From CAVVAL01 sp963740215 (lineage in GTDB: Bacteria; Actinomycetota; Actinomycetes; Mycobacteriales; Cryptosporangiaceae), in NCBI GenBank assembly GCA_963740215.1, contig CAVUDJ010000019.1:62001-126000 (forward strand): a DNA stretch of 64,000 nucleotides. The letters are read 5' to 3'. Of the stretch, positions 61,181 to 64,000 are shown piece after piece. The notes under the pieces are model-generated. The model did no database searches and had not been told where the DNA came from. It saw nothing but the letters and a program-made list of their open reading frames with translations. Every line of letters begins with the position of its first letter. Position 1 is the first letter of the stretch. A program made the position numbers and the translations under genes.

Positions 61181-61483
61181 GTGACGGACTACGTCGAGTC
61201 GGTGCTGGCGCTGGTGGAACGCATCCCGCGGGGCCGGGTGATGTCGTACGGCATGATCGCCGAGGTCGTGCGCGAGAGCACAGGCCGCGGATCCGCACGC
61301 GCGGTGGGCACCGTCATGGCCAGGCACGGCGGTGGCGTGCCGTGGCACCGCGTGGTGAACAGCGCCGGCCGGTTGCCGCCCGGCCACGAGCAGACTGCAC
61401 GGGCGTTGCTGGAAGCCGAGGGCGTGCCGTTTCGTGGCGAGAACGTGCAGCTCAGCGCCGTCCTGTGGTGGCCTGATCACTAG
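61181..61483 (+). CDS. MGMT-family alkyltransferase-like protein
   Basis: 100 residues, much shorter than Ogt/MGMT. It has the DNA-binding domain (IPRGRVMSYGMIAEVVREST) and VPWHRVVNSAGRLPPGHEQT, where Trp replaces the alkyl-acceptor Cys of the PCHRV motif. Such Atl proteins bind alkylated bases and hand the lesion to excision repair. Start GTG 61181 by the leaderless box. Confidence 0.85.
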   Translation: MTDYVESVLALVERIPRGRVMSYGMIAEVVRESTGRGSARAVGTVMARHGGGVPWHRVVNSAGRLPPGHEQTARALLEAEGVPFRGENVQLSAVLWWPDH

Positions 61484-61516
61484 CGCTGGGCGCCTGCCGC
61501 GTCGGCCGCCCCGCCG

Positions 61517-61581
61517 AACTGTCGGGCTTTTGGCGGCATCGAGCGCCCGGTTTGAGGACCACTGCCCGGACAGTCCGGGTT
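61517..61581 (+). repeat. 64-nt-family palindromic element, copy B6 (65 nt)
   Basis: AACTGTCGGGCTTTTGGCGG start, GGACAGTCCGGGTT end (one extra G). Between convergent alkyltransferase-like and ggt genes. Confidence 0.8.
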
Positions 61582-61601
61582 CGGCCCAGAGGGCGGGCGC
61601 T

Positions 61602-63020
61602 TCAGACGAGGGCTGCGGCGCCGTCCCGGCGTGGGTCGGCGCCCGCTCCGGCTCGGCCGATCACGCTGGCGCCGCCGAAGTAGTGGTCGTACGTGTCCCA
61701 CTGCTTGATCCGGTACCCGGCCGTCTCCAGCGCCGACACCGCTTCCAGCGGCACGCCTGGTTCGAGGTGGGCGACGCCGTTCACCGGGTGGATCCGCGGC
61801 AGCGCCACCGCTTCGGCCGGTGTCCGCCCCTCGACCAGCACGCCGACGACGCTGTGCAGCAGCGCGGTGCGGATCCGCGACGCGCCCGCCGCGCCGGCCG
61901 CCAGCGCGAGCCCGTGCTCGTCGGTCACCACCAGCGGGCACATCATGCTGCCCATCCGGTCGCCGGGACGCCGTTCGCGGCCGCGCAGCAGTTCGCCCTC
62001 GCCGAGCATCGAGTTGAGGTGGACCCCGAAGCCGGGCAGCCACACGCCGGAGCCGAGCCCCATCGTGGTCGTCACGACGCAGGCGTTGCCGTCCGGATCG
62101 ACGACCGTGACGTTGGTGGTGTCGCCGCGCTCCTCCGGACCGCCGAGCGCACGTGTGACGGCCACGGCCCGCTCGCCCGCGGTCAGGTCGGCGATCGCGG
62201 CCGGCAGCGACGCGAACGCGCCGAGCGTGTCGTTGAGGTCGAGCCGGGCGTGCACGATGTGCCCGGCGAAGTGCGCGGTGGCGGCGGGCAGCTCCTGCAC
62301 GCTGAAGGCCGCGAGGTCGGCCAGGCTCAGCACGCCACCGCCGTCGTCGACCGCGTGGACGATCGCCTTGGCCAGCGTCCCCCGGTAGAACGTGGCTGCG
62401 CCCTCCGTGGCGAGCAGGCGCAGCGTCCGGTCGAGCCCGGGGTGGTGCACGCGGTCTCCGGCTTCGACCAGCTCGCCCTCCGGCGCGTACGCGAGGGCGC
62501 CTTCGCCGATGAGCAGGCTGTCCTCGACTGTGCGGAGCACCCGCGCATGTGTGGCCGGGATCGCCACCCCCGCACTGGCCAGCCGGAGCGCGGGCGCCAC
62601 CAGTTCGGGCCACGGCAGCCGTCCCCACCGTTGGTGCAGCTCGGCGCACCCGGCCGCGATGCCCGGCACGCCGACGCTGCTCGCCCCCACCGAGTACGCC
62701 TGCTCTACCCCGCCGAAGCTGATCTGCAGCCGCGACATCGGCGCTGGCGCCTGCTCGGCGCCGATCCCGGGCACGGTGACGAAGAAGTCCAGGCTGGTGG
62801 CGCGCTGTTCGGACGCCGACCAGTAGGTGGCGAACCCGCCGCCGCCGAGCCCGGTGAAGACGGTCTCGGCGACGCAGGCGGCGAGCGTGGCGGCGACAGC
62901 GGCATCGGCGGCCGAACCGCCGGACTTGAGCACGGAGTACCCGGCGGCGACCGTCTCGGGGTGCGCTGCGGCGACCCCGGCGGGCACCTGGTTCGTCGGT
63001 AGGGCGAAGCGGCTGCTCAC
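61602..63020 (-). CDS. ggt: gamma-glutamyltranspeptidase
   Basis: 472 residues. Ntn-hydrolase of the GGT family: AAHPETVAAGYSVLKSGGSA, FTGLGGGGFATYW, catalytic Thr in ERGDTTNVTVVDPDG, and GDRMGSMMCPLVV. It cleaves itself before the Thr into two subunits and transfers gamma-glutamyl groups from glutathione or similar thiols. No clear signal peptide, so it may be cytosolic. GTG 63020. Confidence 0.88.
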   Translation of the reverse strand: MSSRFALPTNQVPAGVAAAHPETVAAGYSVLKSGGSAADAAVAATLAACVAETVFTGLGGGGFATYWSASEQRATSLDFFVTVPGIGAEQAPAPMSRLQISFGGVEQAYSVGASSVGVPGIAAGCAELHQRWGRLPWPELVAPALRLASAGVAIPATHARVLRTVEDSLLIGEGALAYAPEGELVEAGDRVHHPGLDRTLRLLATEGAATFYRGTLAKAIVHAVDDGGGVLSLADLAAFSVQELPAATAHFAGHIVHARLDLNDTLGAFASLPAAIADLTAGERAVAVTRALGGPEERGDTTNVTVVDPDGNACVVTTTMGLGSGVWLPGFGVHLNSMLGEGELLRGRERRPGDRMGSMMCPLVVTDEHGLALAAGAAGASRIRTALLHSVVGVLVEGRTPAEAVALPRIHPVNGVAHLEPGVPLEAVSALETAGYRIKQWDTYDHYFGGASVIGRAGAGADPRRDGAAALV

Positions 63021-63147
63021 GCAGCGGAGCGTACGGCGTCTGGCGCCGCCAGGTCAGTCCCGCGCTGCTGGTCAGCCTGTGCCGGGCGGTCAGCCTGTGC
63101 GGGCGGCCGGGTGCAGCCGGGCGGTGCGGCGGCGTCCCGCGCTGCGG

Positions 63148-63792
63148 TCAGCCTGTGCGGCCGGACGGCGCGGTGCGCGGGCGGCGCATCGGCACCGCGA
63201 ACAGCAGCGTGAGGGCGAACCCGGCGAATCCGCCGAACACCGCCGCCGCGGCGATCGTCTTCGCCGACGACTGGCGCGTGGGCGCCGGCGCCTTCACCGC
63301 GACGAGGTCCAGAACGGACGGTGCCGCGTCGCGGGCGCGGGAGTTCGAAGCCGAGGAAGCCGGCGTTGTCGTAGACTGCCTGCGCGGCGGCCCTCGCGAC
63401 CTCGGGATCGTCGGAGACGACCTTGTACGAGATCTCGCCGAAGCCGCGGCCCGGACACCCACTCGGCGGTGTACTCGTCCTCGGGCGCGGCCGCCGCGGC
63501 GTACTCGTCGGCGCGGCCGTCCTCGAGGTGCCGCAGCACCTGCTCGGCCATGATCGCGCGGCTGACGCTGATGGCGTCGATGTCCGCGGACCGCGCGATC
63601 ACGTTGAACTGCGCGGCGGCGGCGTACTTCACCGGGACGGTGGAGCTCACGGCGGCGGCGATGCCGGCGGCCACGAGCGCGGCCAGGACCGCGACCACGA
63701 GCGCCATTGGCAACACTCGCAGCAACGAGCGGACCAGCTCGCGCGGAGGACTGTGGCGTCGTGCTGATCGCAGTGTCGGATCGGCCGTTCAT
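63148..63792 (-). CDS. Wzz/chain-length-determinant-like membrane protein, three frameshifts
   Basis: ATG 63792 follows TAGGGT by 7 nt. When read through three breaks (near 63742, 63450-63452 and 63345), it gives an N-terminal membrane segment (LPMALVVAVLAALVAAGIAA), a beta-rich Wzz domain (KYAAAAQFNVIARSADIDAI; GRGFGEISYKVVSDDPEVAR) and a second membrane segment (IAAAAVFGGFAGFALTLLFA). The three +1 shifts add up to one codon, so a 214-residue open frame runs from start to stop, but its middle is not the real protein. Likely role: polysaccharide chain length control or export. Confidence 0.72.
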   Translation of the reverse strand: MNGRSDTAISTTPQSSARAGPLVAASVANGARGRGPGRARGRRHRRRRELHRPGEVRRRRAVQRDRAVRGHRRHQRQPRDHGRAGAAAPRGRPRRRVRRGGRARGRVHRRVGVRAAASARSRTRSSPTIPRSRGPPRRQSTTTPASSASNSRARDAAPSVLDLVAVKAPAPTRQSSAKTIAAAAVFGGFAGFALTLLFAVPMRRPRTAPSGRTG

Positions 63793-63799
63793 GGTGTGA

Positions 63800-63805
63800 A
63801 CCCTA
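63800..63805 (-). promoter_or_regulatory. -10 box of leaderless Wzz-like gene
   Basis: TAGGGT on the minus strand, 7 nt before ATG 63792. It is one arm of the palindrome AACCCTA-N6-TAGGGTT (63799-63818), so a mirror -10 box faces the other way. Confidence 0.5.
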
Positions 63806-63878
63806 GCCTGTTAGGGTTGGCACGCCCTGGGCCGCTCCCCTTTGCGGCCGTCACCGACCCGAGGCCAAATACCAAGTG

Positions 63879-64000
63879 ATGTCTCTACCCGCGTCCCTTG
63901 ACAGCGCCCGGGGCGGCAGGAGCCGCCTGATCGCGCTCGCCCTTCTCGTTTCCGTCGGCGCAGGCCTGGGCTTCGCCGCCGCGTACCAGGTGATGAACGG
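63879..64000 (+). CDS. start of a membrane protein, cut by window end
   Basis: ATG 63879 (or GTG 63876) opens MSLPASLDSARGGRSRLIAL followed by a hydrophobic segment (LALLVSVGAGLGFAAAYQVM). Too short to assign. It is divergent from the Wzz-like gene and may belong to the same polysaccharide locus. Confidence 0.5.
   Translation, partial: MSLPASLDSARGGRSRLIALALLVSVGAGLGFAAAYQVMN

Overview
High-GC DNA (about 70 percent G+C) from a free-living actinobacterium (class Actinomycetes). The evidence is gene content and order. One block (glgM, glgC, O-methyltransferase, sigE, anti-sigma factor, htrA, tatB, mrp, DUF1003, MgtE/CBS) follows the Mycobacterium tuberculosis Rv1212c-Rv1232c order. A second block (DEAD helicase, ferritin-like, DUF3107, TetR, DUF3152, moeZ) follows Rv3211-Rv3206c. 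GTG starts, 4-bp ATGA/GTGA overlaps and TANNNT -10 boxes placed 5-7 nt before start codons (leaderless genes) fit the same phylum. The genus cannot be decided; a relative of Micromonosporaceae, Cryptosporangiaceae or Frankiales is a guess. No rRNA, tRNA, prophage, IS element or CRISPR array was seen.

Layout. 1-2.8 kb: a PaaX-type regulator, DUF3117 and leucyl aminopeptidase. 2.8-9.5 kb: one six-gene minus-strand operon, livF-livG-acyl-CoA ligase-livH-livM-livK. 9.9-12.3 kb: divergent glgM/glgC (glycogen and maltose-1-phosphate metabolism) with overlapping leaderless promoters. 12.6-20 kb: O-methyltransferase, then the SigE envelope-stress set (sigE, rseA, an RseB-like gene, htrA, tatB) and convergent mrp. 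20-22.5 kb: MarR, DUF1003, MgtE-N/CBS. 22.5-26.1 kb: cbiZ-btuD-btuC-btuF behind a cobalamin riboswitch. 26-41.3 kb: an acyl-CoA lyase, an acyl-CoA dehydrogenase and a MaoC dehydratase, scattered but sharing an operator-like palindrome; an SOS-box-controlled radical SAM gene carrying an intein; an ECF42-type sigma factor with its DGPF (YCII) partner; and a MarR/SDR pair sharing an operator. 41.3-52.6 kb: rRNA/tRNA methyltransferase, DUF6758, a PH-domain membrane protein with a 50-aa companion, an ECF sigma/membrane pair, PHP phosphatase, MarC, RecB-like nuclease and MpaB-like oxygenase. 52.6-63 kb: DEAD helicase, ferritin-like protein, DUF3107, FasR-position TetR, hydrolase, DUF3152 peptidase, moeZ, alkyltransferase-like protein and gamma-glutamyltransferase. 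63.1-64 kb: the start of a polysaccharide (Wzz-type) locus.

Two patterns cut across the window. First, gene ends are decorated by length-constrained palindromic elements: a 64-nt family (six copies), a 46-nt family (four copies), a roughly 40-nt family (three copies) and three single hairpins. They sit almost only in intergenic DNA downstream of at least one gene, often between convergent genes, and probably act as bidirectional terminators or REP-like elements. Second, eight conserved genes are split by thirteen frameshifts, every one equivalent to a single extra base, several of them extending a short run of the same base. This looks like an insertion-biased long-read assembly error and not gene decay; those genes are annotated as whole genes with the break positions given.
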